A stretch of DNA of 64,000 bases, taken from NCBI GenBank assembly GCA_035079385.1, contig JAVHKY010000003.1:14381001-14445000 (forward strand), read 5' to 3'. This stretch comes from Aspidiotus rigidus. Taxonomy: Eukaryota > Arthropoda > Insecta > Hemiptera > Diaspididae. Below, piece after piece: positions 1 to 12,258 of the stretch (the first letter of the stretch is position 1; every line of letters starts with the position of its first letter). A model generated the notes under the pieces. The model saw only the letters and a list, made by a program, of their open reading frames with translations. It ran no database searches and had not been told where the DNA came from. A program made the translations under genes and the position numbers.

Positions 1-882
1 AGTGAACGCGATACATTCTTCGTGTGCATTTTCGACAACCCGTTTTTTAGCTCAATTCCGCAAATTGTTGTCACCGCAGGAATCAATCTCGACGTCGTTA
101 CACCAGCCTACCTGTTTCTACTTGTTCTGGCGAGTTCGAGCATGCGGTCGAGAGCTCGCTGGGACAGATCCCTGCCAAGATACGAGAGTAGGTACGCATA
201 TGCCTCGTTATTATACATTGTATTCGATTACGTATCGCCGACATAATTTTACAATGAACCATACGTTCTGTCGTATTACTTTCGTATTTTCGTCTCTATT
301 TTCAATTGTAATGTGGTCTAGAAGTATAATATACTGGCTGTACGTGTAGTAGAGCACCACATGGGAAACAGACTGTTTCCGAGCCGCAAAGCTTCAATCG
401 ATGAGTCGCATCAGCTGGCGGTGGTTAGACCTACGTACTGTACAACTCACCTTATATAAATGGGGAACATAAGGATGCGAGAAGCGAGCGCCAACGGAAA
501 GCCCGCTCTAAAACGGAACGGGCACGCATGCGTCGGAAATACGTCCGCACAGCACAACCGAGGCATTCCCGTTATTTTGCTACTCAGATGTTCTGTAAGC
601 TCTAAGCAGACTTTCCGTTCTCGACGGAGTGCGTCGACGGTTCAGCGTGCGTCCTCGTTCGAATTACAACTCTATTTTTTTTCTTCTCTCTCTCCACTCT
701 TTTTTTCTTTTCGTTTTTGCTCCTCTTTTTCGGCCGTTCATGTGCTTTTTTCTTTCATTTTATTTGTTTTTTCCCTCGGCCACTTAATGTACGAATATAT
801 CATCAAATACTACACACGTATGAAATATTTATACGCGCGTTCGCGCTAATAAAATGCCGAAAATGATTTGTGGTGCGGCGAT
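1..882. other. Non-coding stretch, no gene recognised
   Basis: Open frames of up to about 130 codons occur here but show no domain, and their composition follows the DNA rather than a protein. Positions about 665-780 form a pyrimidine-rich T/C tract on the plus strand, which explains the Phe/Ser/Leu-rich translation of the frame crossing it. I see no TIR or repeat shared with the rest of the window. Confidence 0.5.
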
Positions 883-911
883 TATAAATGCGGGCTAATC
901 AGCAGTTCACT
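883..911 (+). promoter_or_regulatory. Weak core-promoter candidate (TATA box)
   Basis: TATAAA at 883-888 is followed about 20-28 bases later by CAGT and TCACT, which resemble arthropod initiators (TCAKT). The spacing is slightly shorter than the usual ~30 bases. No open frame with recognisable coding content follows, so this may be chance in AT-rich DNA. Confidence 0.2.
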
Positions 912-3900
912 GTTTCGGTAGTTTGTATGTTATGTGCGTGTGTATGGGTGTAAATGGAAAATTGGACATTATTTTTGGTCTTCCAAAAACGCCTGAATGG
1001 GCGTATTTTCTCGATTAACATGTGATTGTTTTTACACGACCAAGTATTCGTGCGTGCTGTTACGTAAAATCACTCATCTAAGGTGAGAAGAAAAGTCATA
1101 AAACGACTACTGAAAAAGATGAAAAATTACGCCGGCCCACCGATTCACGACGAGTGTTTTTTAACATGAAGGATAAATGAAGTCTATGGGACGTTTCCGC
1201 AGAAAGTAAGTTATACAATTTTCCAGGATCATTTCATGTTTTGATTGTTTCACATACGCCTGAACGATGAGCTCGCTTTTCTTTTTGCTTTGCCATTTCG
1301 CTCGGCTCCCCGTTTTCCGGGTCATCCGCTCGTATCTCATTTATCTTCATTACCTAGCTCACCAAGTTTTCCCTCGATCATCGTTTTCATTTTGCTGGAC
1401 AATAGAAATCTGGATAGCTCTTCAATATAATATAAACTCTGGAATGACTTTTGGCATCTAGCCATACCGAATTCTAAAATGCTACTTGGCACGAATATAC
1501 TCAACTTCAACGGTATATTGAATCACTAAAGACTAGAAACGACCGAGTATAAGGTTCAGACGTCTGAGAAGATGTGCGAGTCAAGAATGAGCTATGATAC
1601 CTTCATTGAGAGCATTATTTAATCCACCTGTAACTAAGGAGGAAATTAATCAATCCTATAGTTGCAGTGATTGTGATGTTTATAACTTAGATCGCGTTTT
1701 GCCATCAAATTTCGAAAATTCTATTCCAAGTATTTGAAATAGGTATTAGCAAATAGAAAGAGTGCAAGCATAATATTCTTTCCTTGTGGATTCTTTCATA
1801 ATTTCTGATAATAGTAGGTAGGTACGAATAGGACTACATCAGGAAAATATCTTCATCGTTCTTGCATTGTTATTGTTAATAACAATAGGATTTAATCCAC
1901 AATAGGCCTACTCGGCAATATTTTTGAACTCACCTGTAAATACATCAGAATGAGCTTTTGAACATGATAAATACACTTATGTAACGGATGGTCATGATCC
2001 GGTTCTGATTATTCATATCGAGGACGGATCATTCAAAAATCGTTATGCGGCCTCTGTCGATCTTTGAGTAATTCAAAATGGAGTATCTTATCTACAAGAG
2101 ATGGACCGAGTGTAGTAGGCTATAATAAAATATTTTAACGAGGAGGTGGTAGTCGGACTTGCTAGACTGAAATGCCTTCTTCATGGTCCAATTTTATCCT
2201 CATTTTTCATCATGGCTTTGTTTCGACAGTGCTTGTTTGCGTAAGAGTAGGTACCGAGTTTATTTTCGATAATATTTTCTTGCTATCTTTTAGTTTGGAG
2301 TACGTAACTTGGAACATTGCTCATACGGCCTATGCCCTGTCTATCTCTTCTTCAGTGCAAGTCTGCAAGTACTGAGGAACAAAGTCACAGGTAAATATTT
2401 CCCTCCTCTGAAAAGCGAGGCGATTAATTAAAGTCGAATCGGATCAAGTGTGAAAGAAAGAATCCTTTGAAAGTAGAGCCTGCAGGTTTGTGGAGGGCGA
2501 TGGTAGCGCTCCATTACGCGTTTTCATGTATTCATCACGTGATTGCAATAGAATGATTTGATATGACGTCACATAGTAAATCACTGTTACCACGTTTGGC
2601 CAACAGACTCTTTTACTCCCATAAGAATAACATGGAGAGTAACAATCACTATATAAATTAATAATTCAAAATGAGGAGTACATCTGGTACTTCAAGTAGA
2701 AAACTGAAGTTGCCGCTCAAGTTACTGATACAAATACTGATAAGACCCAATTTTGAGTGAATGATGGATGTACGTCCTAAAATGAGGAACATACATTCAT
2801 GTACGTTGATATTTCGATCAACTCGCGCACGAAACTCATAATTGAAAATTCAATACCACTCCTGAATTTCTACCATACCTACCAAAATAAATTGACGTAG
2901 GTACATTATATGCAAAACAATGATCACCGAGACAAGGTCTTCCGCGCAATATCCTTGAAAATAGCGTCAGATTGATTGGTTTTCTGGTTATTAGCACTTA
3001 CAGAAAATAAATTAACTTTTCCCTGACCAACATTCTAGATATACATCATTCTCTCTTTGTACGGCAGGATTGTCTTCATGGTCTCACTATTTGGCAAACT
3101 CTCAAGAGGAGTTAAATTGGGAAGCCAGCTGAAAGCTAAAAGTTTCAAGCTGAAAGCGTTTGAATTTTAAGGTAAAAAATCCAAAATCATAAAGCCTAAG
3201 AGAAAAGAGGCGTGAGATAAACTTCAACTTTTTCAAATAAATTCATAATTTTGTAATTATTCCTATATTCATAATTTCCAAAAGTCGATGAAAGAAATTG
3301 GAAAAGTCGCAAGTTTAAAGTTTAAAGCCAGAAGTCGAAATATTTTGTGTGCAAAAAGTCAAAATCTAAAATCCAGAAAAAAATTGGGGCAAAAGCCAAA
3401 CGCCAAAAGTTTTCCTTACAAAAATTGAAGCTGAAAGGAGAAAGAGAAAGTTTTATGATTCAACATCCAAGATTATGTTTGGTTCATTGAATAAGATCAA
3501 TTCCAGATTGAGTATGTACAAGTAATAATAAGAATGTTTTTTGTAACGTCACAAATTACGCAAGAGTACCCACTTTCTTGAAGAAATTTATTCTGAATGT
3601 TTTGCTCTAGTAAGAAAAACTGAAAAACACACGGAGTAACGATTAAAGAGTTAATAATAGAAAATGTTAAAATTAAAATATTACAATCTATAAGCCTTTT
3701 GACATTGATCTATTTTCGATTGATTACCTACTTGATCTTTACTCCTTGTGTTATTCTAGTGGGAGCAAAATGCTTGAAGGAAAAACAGTAGGTAGTTTTT
3801 TCTTAATTTTGACTGATTATGATCGCTGTGACGTTGATGTAGAAAAACATCCTTACTGTTTGAAATCAAAATGTACTCAAATAGAGTACAGTGTAAAGAA

Positions 3901-4501
3901 AGAGAATCATTTAGAAGCGGACGCATATTCACATGTGATCGAATGTGGAAAAAATCTTTTGAATTCAGCATATAAGAGTTTGGCAAAGTTGTGTCACATT
4001 TTTCAAAACGTGTGCGTATGAAAGTGATGGTATAGCGCTCCAACACATGTTTCTATCTATTTGTTATTTGATTACACCCCCGCGCCTACCATTGACTGCC
4101 TACTGCTTAGTGTTCTCATACTCTCACAATTGACAAACTCTCGACTATAGTTCTGCCATCGCCATATATAAAGTTGGATTGATGTATCTGCAAAACTACG
4201 GTTAGGAAAATGAGGCTTTTAAAATTACCCACTGAAGGCTAAAAAAAAAGTCTTATCCCATTGATCATTGCTTTGCAGGTACGTCAATTCAACTTTGATT
4301 GAGGCCAGCACATCGAGTATGTAAAACAAAATTGTTTTAAATCAAACTGTAGTTGGAAATAGAATGAAGTGTGGACCAATAAGAGAATTGTTCCGAAGCA
4401 GAAGCATATTCAAATTGGATCAAGTTTTTGTGAAATTGCATATCCTATCTGCAAGTAGCAAAGTAACCATACAGACAGAGCGTTATACATCAGATAATTG
4501 A
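912..4501. other. Non-coding AT-rich stretch
   Basis: No gene or recognisable transposon end was found. Positions about 3110-3460 are A-rich and full of degenerate AAAAGTC, CCAAAA and GCTGAAAG words, which looks like slippage-type cryptic simple sequence. Short motifs around GGTAGCGCTCC near 2505 and GGTATAGCGCTCC near 4030 recur once, suggesting an old dispersed repeat. A TGACGTCA palindrome lies at 2564-2571. The frames at 3746-4046 overlap on both strands and show no domain. Confidence 0.45.
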
Positions 4502-5150
4502 ACTCATTCTAAAATACTGTAGAAGAAGAAAATGATTACATTAAATTTAACTTCTATTCCCCTGGGTAAGGACTTTGCTAGGAGCGCCACTTTCTACACT
4601 CAACTCAGAAGTGATGCTGTATAATAAAAATAATCCATTATTCATTTAATTGATCAATCAATTTTTTAAAATGAGGTATACCAAAGTTGGAGCAGATTCT
4701 ACGCTAGTAATTTCTAAACTCTTTGAGGTGACTTCCTATTTGAATTTTACAAAAAGAAAGAGCAAAAAGAAAATATGTTGTATGACACAAAAAGTCATTA
4801 TCAGTTGCAATACTAACTAAAATCAAGGCATTAACTCATTCTAAAATATTGTAGAAAAAAAAAATAATTACATTAAATTTAAATTCTAATCCCCTGTAAG
4901 GACTCCGCCAGGAGCGCCATTTTCTACGCTACTCTGAGAGGCGACGTTGTGTAATAGTCCCATATAGGTAAATAACACATCAGGAATAATTTTTAGAAGT
5001 AACTTACTACCTACTTAATTGATCAATCAATTTTTTTAAATGAGATATACAAAAGTTGGAGCAGAGTCTACGCTAGCAATTTATAAACTCTTCAAGGTAA
5101 CTTCCTATTTGAATGTTACAAAAAGAAAAAGCAAAAAGAAAATGCGTTGC
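4502..5150. repeat. Diverged tandem duplication, period about 330 bp
   Basis: Two units start with ACTCATTCTAAAATA, near 4502 and near 4833, and stay alignable to about 4790 and 5150. Shared landmarks are AGGAGCGCCA, the self-complementary stretch ATTGATCAATCAAT, AAGTTGGAGCAGA, TCTACGCTAG and AAAAAGAAA. The second unit has an insertion of roughly 30-40 bases after the GGCGACGTTGTG segment. There is no coding potential. The divergence implies an old local duplication. Confidence 0.8.
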
Positions 5151-5407
5151 ATTACATGAACAGTCACTATCACTCATCATCACCTTTGAATGCAAGCTTT
5201 GGAGGAATTCCGTATAGCAGCGTATACTCCGTCTTTATTGACAAATACACAAAGCAGGAAAATGATGAAATGTCCCGCACCCCTCTGAGATGAGACCAGA
5301 GGCTGAAAAACCAAACAGGAAAGATTGAGTCTTCAGTGGAATGGTAATGTCTAGATAAAATAGAGGAAAAGAGAAAATGAATAAAAGATCCATACTAGGA
5401 TAAAAAT

Positions 5408-6252
5408 CAGTGGCGGATTTACGGACGGGCAACATGGGCTACTGCCCAGAGCGGCAAATTTTTGACGGTTAAAGGGGGCGGAAAATTTTGAAGAAAAAAT
5501 TATGAAAAGCTCACATAAAGAAAAGCCTTCGCAGGGCGAAAGCAAAATCGACTTTTTTTATCTTATTTTCCTACATTTCTACTTCTTCTTTCGATTTTGT
5601 TCATTATTGGTTACATTATAATTATTACGGGTACTTAATTCTTTTCCTTAATAACGACAAAATGACATCGTTTCCCGATAAAAATTCATTTTCGGAACTT
5701 GCCAAGCATCATTTTCATTCAATCTCGTGTACTGATAATACACAACTTACAACCCCCTCCCCTTCTGAGAAAGAAACACTTTTCGCGCACAAGTCGGTAA
5801 CACGCTTCATTTTCCATAGCAACATTCATTCTTTTCAACGCAGGGTGGTTAACGAACTGACGTTCGACTTACCCCACTCCAAACTTTTCTAAATTAAAAT
5901 GGAAAAATCTCAAAAACTACCAATCCGATTTTTAAAAAAATGACCCGAGTCCCTAGAGCAAATATAAAACTTCAATAATTCTCAATTTCATATAAATCGA
6001 CCTAATACCAACCGAGAACATTCGCCGACCAATAAAAGTGCATACATACATACGTACATACATGAATTTGAGCCAATGCTAAAATCGTAATCCACACACT
6101 CTGAAACGCCGAGAAAATATACCCCACACCAAAAATTTTTACCGTGCGCAAGGATGCAATACCTCCCTAAGTCGGTAAAAACAAATTGGAAAAAGAAGGG
6201 GGCGGCATTTTGTTGAGTGCCCTTGGTGTTTGAGACCCTAAATCCGCCACTG
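5408..6252. mobile_element. Non-autonomous hAT-type DNA transposon
   Basis: The ends are perfect inverted repeats: CAGTGGCGGATTTA at 5408 and its complement TAAATCCGCCACTG ending at 6252. This CAGTGGCG-type terminus is characteristic of hAT elements. The flanks are ATAAAAAT (5400-5407) and ATGAAAAT (6253-6260), an 8-bp target duplication matching at 7 of 8 positions. Subterminal GCCC/GGGCGG-rich stretches follow each end. Several short frames lie inside (for example 5662-5892), but none resembles a transposase, so the 845-bp element would depend on proteins supplied in trans. Family assignment is from terminus and duplication length only. Confidence 0.85.
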
Positions 6253-6260
6253 ATGAAAAT

Positions 6261-8907
6261 TGAAATGGAAAGGAATATGAGGTTGTTATACAACACTATA
6301 TATGATGTCAAGACAGCAAATGAAGAAAATACTCACCAGTCATCAAAAAAGAAAACCCATGGAAGGTGGATATGGCCATTACCAAGAGAAAAATATAATT
6401 TGCCAGCCTGATTTTACTTCAGTTATTGCTCTGGTATTACAAGTATGCCGGACTTTGTCCCATCATTATTTTTGACACGAAGTATCAATAAAAGCTCATG
6501 TAAAAAAAAAAACACTTAATTTATTCTAGCTGATGAGTCTTGACTTCCTACTTGTTTACGTTAACACTCTAAAAATTTTTCTACAAAAACACGTCTATCA
6601 AAATACCCTATCAAGGAGTCTACACTTCAAAAATTGTGATCAGTAAATTTCGATTTACAGTCACGAAAAAAATATTTTTTTTAGTTTTGATTTCCATCTT
6701 TTCTTTTTAACTAAATATTACCGAAAACGTGGCACATATCTCTTCTCTAACTCGAAGTCAAAATTTCTATAGGTAATAATAAATTGAATTTAAAGTCTCG
6801 TATCATGTTTTGAGGAATTTTCTACGAGTAATATTTTAAAATGTAATTGGAAGTATGAACAATTTTTTGCCTTGTGGATAGCGATAGATTTTATTCACGC
6901 TCTGGTGGTTAATCTTTCTTGAGAATAATAATCTTTTGCGCACTTCCTACATTCAACCTACCTACATTAAATTTTTCAAACAACACTTCATAAGGGTATC
7001 ATTCGATGATTATACGTACAAAAGAAAACAACATACAAAAGAACAGGGGAAAATATTTTATACTACGGTGACACATATCAGAAAAAAATCAAACCCACAC
7101 TTGAAACTGTTAGTGCAGGATATAAGAACATCTGTGCCACATGCCGCGGAAATATTACGCTTTCGAGTGAAAGAGATACAAAAGTTTCATTGATTCATTG
7201 ACTGACTTAATCGATGAATGTATTAATTGTAGAAAACTTTTCCCGGAAGAAAGATGATATCAGGTGGAGAATAATGTTATTCATTTTACTAATTGAAGAT
7301 CTCAAAGTAGTCCCATACTTTTTCCTTCCGCATGTTTGAACCGAAAGGGGACATTGTCATCTGTTATTGACAACTGAAGGAATGACATTTTTGTAGGAGT
7401 AGGGCTGGGAAAATTTCTGACAGGAACGAATAGTTTCTTACAAATCATGTTGTCTGTGTGAAAGTTGTGTTCATTGGAGGAAAAAAAAAAACACGCTCGC
7501 GGGATGTAGGACAGAAGGATTAGTCACACATCAAGAAGTCCATGTAAACAAACATTTTGGCTTTTATCAAAGGTGATGAGGAAATCAAACCGATTTTGAA
7601 CGTAAAATCAGCTAAATAATCATCAAGAAATTGAAAAATTTGCGTTGAAAAAAATATTAGCTACCATTATGTCATTTCTCATTCAACACGTGTTATTCGA
7701 TTCAAAAAGTCTGCACAATGTCCCCACGTTTCTTTCCTTCATTGTATGAAAAGTGATGAATAAATAATTAATGTTTATTGTGTGCTTTTTAAACTAGCTG
7801 AAAGCTATTGAGTAGAATCGCTCGTAAAAGTACATAATTCGGAATAACTTTTCAATTTACCCATCTCTTACAGATATTGTTTACGATCGTCAGCTATTAA
7901 TACACACTACCTAATTGTGGACGTTCACTTGATCGTACAAACAATGAATTAGATCGGTACATTGTACGTAAGATATACGTATAATCAGGCCCATAGAGGG
8001 CGCCTAGGGAGTAGTTATTCCGCCATTCACCAGTTTCTCAATAATTTAGAATTTTTCCAGGCCACCGAGCCTGCTAGGGGCAAAATTTTTCCACCCCTTG
8101 TCAGGCTTGTAGAAAACTGTAGAGCTAGCAGCTCCAAGTTGCAAGCTCAGATGGACAGTAAAACTGTAAGTTTTCAAATATTAGCTCCGTACAAACATAA
8201 GATGAAACTTTCCCAACATTGTGGTGTATGATTCTTGCAAGTCTGTTTGAAGGAAGATTTCTAGACCCATGAGTTCACCAATGATTCTTCATCGCATGGA
8301 ATCTTGATATGATGAAAAAATTTTAAACCTTATTTATCCAGTTCAATCAAAAGTAGATCCATAAACTGAAATAATCGAAATTTGCAGCTTTCCCTTGTAC
8401 ATTTCTTATGGAAGATTGTAACACTGCAATTCAAAACTGTCGAATAATGAGTAGGTGCTAATTGAAGCACCCATGACCGCTTAGCACCTGCGTTATGTAA
8501 AAATTCAGCTGACTGTGGTCTCGGTTCATCCACCCATGCTTATTAATTCACAGGTCGTCCATTCCCCTAGCTCCCTCTGAGTGATTTTCGTTTTCTATCT
8601 TTCAAGAGCACCTGGCCTTCTTCTTGACCCATAGAGCCTCTTGATCGGTCGTTGTCAACACCACCGCTCTCTCCTCAGCAAAGAGCTTGATTGGTGGTGA
8701 ACGTGCGATAGTACGCAAATAGCCTCCGTCGAGACCGTGCGGTAGGTACTAACGCACCTTAGCTCAACCCTCGTGGGATCTTTCCCATTGGGTGCACATA
8801 TTTGAGGATCAACATTGTTCTTCTTGCTTCCCTCGGTCCTCCTACTTAGGTTTGTCACCAGGTGGCTTAGGTAGGTCACTACTCTGCCCGCCTTTTCCGC
8901 TGCCATA
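6261..8907. other. Non-coding stretch, nothing recognised
   Basis: AT-rich sequence with no gene, RNA gene or clear repeat boundary. Frames at 6936-7193, 7962-8231, 8330-8533 and 8655-8906 lack domains and conserved motifs. The 7980-8130 part is richer in GC and has a GGCCC/GGGCG flavour like the hAT ends nearby, but I could not find paired termini. Confidence 0.45.
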
Positions 8908-9386
8908 GACTGGTAAATTTTTTAGAAAAATGCCTTGCTAGAAGCATTTTGTGTAACAATTGAGTAAATGATGGTTCTAGAATTTTTTGGACCCGCTAAA
9001 TACAAAAATCGTTGTTACTTTTTGAATTGACCCCCGGAAGGACTGAGGGGGGAAGGGGTAAAAAATTCAGTTTTTCTCAGTTTCTGCGGAAAGTATGCGT
9101 CTGAAGGTAAAAATACCTCAGTAAAAAAATATTCCACACAAAATTTCCTATTGGATAAGATTCTTACATTTTAGGCTAGCGCGTCAGTGTTGCCAGAGAG
9201 GAGAGCGCAAATATAATATGAACATGAAAATACTTACTGTATCATTATTTCAACCGAACACATACGCGGTTCTGAGGTGATATACAGTGTACTGCTCTTG
9301 CCTCCGGAGGCGAAAGCCCCTATGCAATTGCAAAAAAAAAAGTTCTCACCGGAAAAATGTGTTGTGACGTCACTCAAGTAATACAT

Positions 9387-9670
9387 ACATTCTCTGTTAC
9401 TCGAGATTTTATTTTTGCATAGTAATTTCCAAATTTCAGGTCACTCGAGATATACATTCTCTGTCTCTTGAGATTTTTTTTTTTGCCTGTCAAATTTTAT
9501 TTCTCGGACAGTCTTCGTCAAGAATGACCAAGATGACCAAAATTGTCTTCGAACATCAATATTGATGATAATGTATATCGTTTGATTAATACTGCACGTA
9601 TTACATATTCTGTGTCACCTATGATTTTATTTTTGCATAGCATTTTTCAAATTTCTGTACAGTCTTTAAG
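9387..9670. repeat. Degenerate short tandem copies in the loop of the long-TIR element
   Basis: The phrase ACATTCTCTGT...GATTTTATTTTTGCATAG...CAAATTTC occurs three times in degraded form (about 9387, 9448 and 9600). Spacing is irregular, so this is an old array rather than a clean satellite. Confidence 0.5.
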
Positions 9671-9756
9671 GAAGTTTCTTCTTCTCGATACTTCCTTATT
9701 AGAAAAAAAAACCAATAGACACGGATACTAAGGCGCATGGCAACTCAGTCTTTTTT

Positions 9757-10545
9757 AGCGGGGAACCCGCTATCCATTTTGTTAGGAGATTACATCCTCA
9801 GAAAACGTCCGCATCCGCGTCCGCGAAGTTAGTAATCTAAGGTTAGGTTAGGTTACAGGACTTAGAAGAATTTCGAGTCTCGAGCTATATATGAAAGGAG
9901 TGGGACTTAGAAGAATTTCGAGTCTCGAGCTATATATGATAGGAGGGGGACTTGGAAGAATTTCAAGTCTCGAGCTATATATAATAGGGGGGGGGGGACT
10001 TGGAAGAATTTTGACTTTCGAGCTACCGTCCACCATCCAACCAAAAACTTCGAAAAATTTTGAGACTCGAGCTATATATGATAGGAGGGGGACTTAGAAG
10101 AATTTCGAGTCTCGAGCTATATATGATAGGAGGGGGACTTGGAAGAATTTCAAGTCTCGAGCTATATATAATAGGGGGGGGGGGACTTGGAAGAATTTTG
10201 ACTTTCGAGCTACCGTCCGCCGTCCAACCAAAAACTTCGAAAAATTTTGAGACTCGAGCTATATATGATAGGAGGGGGACTTGGAAGAATTTCAAGTCTC
10301 GAGCTATATATAATAGGGGGGGGGGGGGACTTGGAAGAATTGTGACTTCCGAGCTATATATGATAGAAGGGGGACTTAGAAGAATTTCAACTCTCGAGCT
10401 ATATATGATAGGAGGGAATGTAGAATGATAATTTCGATTTAAATTATATGACAAGATTATCAACTCAGTTCCACACCACCTGAGAGGTCGAGTTAAGGAA
10501 TTGCGGGTTCCCCGCTGCCATTGCAACGTCTGCAATGGCTTCTAA
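9757..10545 (+). mobile_element. HINE/Helentron-like non-autonomous element, copy A, with 45-bp minisatellite
   Basis: The 5' end carries AGCGGGGAACCCGC (9757-9770). Its exact complement GCGGGTTCCCCGCT lies near the 3' end (10503-10516) and is followed by a 9-bp hairpin, stem GCCATTGCA/TGCAATGGC at 10517-10539, then TTCTAA ending at 10545. Subterminal inverted repeats, a 3' hairpin and insertion between T residues are the pattern of Helentron-associated elements (HINE/DINE-1 type). The core is a minisatellite whose units carry GCTATATATGATAGGAGG and whose G-runs vary in length; it also shows a higher-order repeat including CTACCGTCCRCC. It sits inside the long-TIR element, so it is the younger of the two. 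No coding capacity. Confidence 0.8.
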
Positions 10546-10640
10546 TTTTTTTTCTCTCGTTCTCTCTTTTTTCGCAATTGCATAGGGACTCCAGGCGTGC
10601 CACAGGCAAGAGTCCCAAAAATGTAGTTCATAGGTTTTGT

Positions 10641-10676
10641 TCCTCTGATGATGTAGGAAGTAACCTACAAAACGAC
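10641..10676 (+). ncRNA. Degenerate hammerhead-like fold in a Penelope-like tail
   Basis: CTGATGA (10645-10651), one extra base, a 5-bp stem GTAGG/CCTAC around AAGTAA, then AAAACGAC. The last element should be GAAACGUH in an active hammerhead, so the first G is lost and catalysis is unlikely. The arrangement matches the folds at 41512-41550 and 56981-57019, including the single extra base after the CTGATGA box. Confidence 0.4.
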
Positions 10677-11497
10677 AGCCCTTCTCTCTTTTTTGTTTTT
10701 AATCTGTGGACGGCAGAGCCATTAAAGTCTAATAAATATTTTTAACGGAAAGATACTCGTAAAGCACCTTTACATCAATTGATTTTGACAATGTAAATAT
10801 CCAATTATATCATTAGTGAATTGATGAGTGCGGTTATGAAAAATTACTGCTTACTTAGTGATGTCATAGTCACATTGCAGTATCTTTCTGTTAAAATAAC
10901 TTACAAAACAGAATTGGTAAGTAAGCAAACCTCCGCGTCACTTTTGCTAACTGCTTACTCGGTTATTGCTTACTTACCTCTCCTGTTCTGTAAAGTACTA
11001 TAAAAAATTTTTGTTTCTTGACTGTAATTAGAATTTTACAATCAAAGTTTTAAGGTAGATTGCATGTGCGTCTGTGTGTGAGAGCAAAATCTCAAGTACA
11101 ATTTGTAATTATAGTCCCACTAGTTTTTTTATGAGTACAACTTTCTCTATCGGGTGCAATATTTCTTATAGTGTTATTTATAATGACTACAGGCCTCTTC
11201 ATACTCGTTTGCCTCATTACCCTAGAACAGAACTATCTTAAGTCTAATATCCGATAATTTATATTAAATTATCCCGTCATAAGACCAATGTAGATGGAGA
11301 CTGGGAAAATATTGCGGATGTTATTTTGACATACAGGTTCAAGAGAAAACAAAAAAAAAAAATTCCAATTTTGGGCACTTATAAAGATAGATATTCGAAA
11401 AAATTTTCTTCTTCATATCCTATTACAATAACGACGTTATGAGGTAGTTGTTATTTACAAGGTGGGGTTACAGTCTAGAAAAAAATAGAAGCTCAAT

Positions 11498-11645
11498 ACA
11501 AACAAAATTCAGGACAAAGGCTTTTCTGCTGAAATTTGTTCCTTGCGGGGCGAGGAGTTTAGGAGTGGTGAACGTTTACAGTGTGTACAGACTACCACAA
11601 GGAACAAATTTCAGCAGAAAAACCTTTGTCCTGAATTTTGTTTGT
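11498..11645. repeat. Foldback hairpin, arms about 48 bp
   Basis: The left arm 11498-11545 (ACAAACAAAATTC...TTCCTTG) and the right arm 11597-11645 are near-perfect complements separated by about 51 bases. A transcript would form a long hairpin. It could be a tiny foldback MITE or a small-RNA precursor; no target duplication is clear. Confidence 0.8.
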
Positions 11646-12258
11646 AATAAAGTATAATGTTTAGAAAAATAGATTACGGAGTTTCTTGGCAATTTTTTAT
11701 GATTGAAACGCATTTTAATGAAAAATAGTTATTTTATGGAAATTGCAAGCATTGTATTAAGCTTGAATTATTATTCTTCATAACTGGGAGCACTGGTTGA
11801 GAGTGAAAAAGGTCATAATTGCGATAATTTTAGTATAATTTGTAATTTCTATACCAAATGTGTGCAGTACAGTGTATATCACCTCAGAACCGCGTATGTG
11901 TTCGGCTAAAATAATGATAAAGTAAGTATTTTCATGTTCATATTGTATTTGCGCTCTCCTCTCTGGCAACACTGACGCGCCAGCCTAAAAAGTAAGAATC
12001 TTATCCGATAGGAAATTTTGTGGGGAATATTTTTTTACTGAGGTATTTTTCCCCTCAGACGCATACTTTCCGCAGAAACTGAGAAAAACTGAATTTTTTA
12101 CCCCGTTCCCCCCTTTTCAGGTCCTTCCGGGGGTCAATTCAAAAAGTAACAACGATTTTCGTATTCAGCGGGTCCGAAACATTCAAGAACCATCGTTTAC
12201 TCAATTGTTACACGAAATGCTTCTAGCAAGGCGTTTTCCTAAAAAATTTACCAGTCTA

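Larger units (their letters stand above)
10608..11864. mobile_element. Secondary insertion of about 1.25 kb carrying a Penelope-like tail and a foldback hairpin
   Basis: Its boundaries are inferred because the inverted arm of the host element is continuous across it: ...GGCAAGAG before, CAGTAC... after. Its left part has a CTGATGA/AAAACG fold and a GGCAGAGCCA box followed by an AATAAATA-rich tail ending near 10745, as in the Penelope-like tail at 56.98-57.07 kb. Its right part holds the 11498-11645 hairpin. I could not identify target duplications, so it may itself be composite. Confidence 0.5.
8908..12256. mobile_element. Long-TIR, TA-flanked element (foldback type) with two nested inserts
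   Basis: Inverted arms of about 390 bases run from 8908 (GACTGGTAAATTTT...) to about 9298 and from about 11865 to 12256 (...AAATTTACCAGTC). Both ends abut TA (8906-8907, 12257-12258), the target duplication of the Tc1/mariner superfamily. The left arm continues to about 9345 and pairs with 10570-10607, not with sequence next to 11865. So the block from about 10608 to 11864 interrupts the right arm and is a later insertion. A HINE-like element (9757-10545) fills the loop. Without these two the element would be roughly 1.3 kb and almost entirely inverted repeat. No transposase remains were seen. Confidence 0.8.

Noticed and set aside
450..470. TATATAAAT near 453 as a promoter
   Set aside because: No initiator-like motif at suitable spacing and no coding content downstream; AT-rich chance match.
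9841..9856. Telomeric array (TTAGG)
   Set aside because: Only about three units, and the same short run sits in each HINE copy, so it belongs to the element.
9848..10535. Open frames of 62-170 codons over HINE copy A (also at 34372-34590, 38090-38518 and 44875-45156)
   Set aside because: They run through the terminal repeats and minisatellite, on both strands, with no domain.
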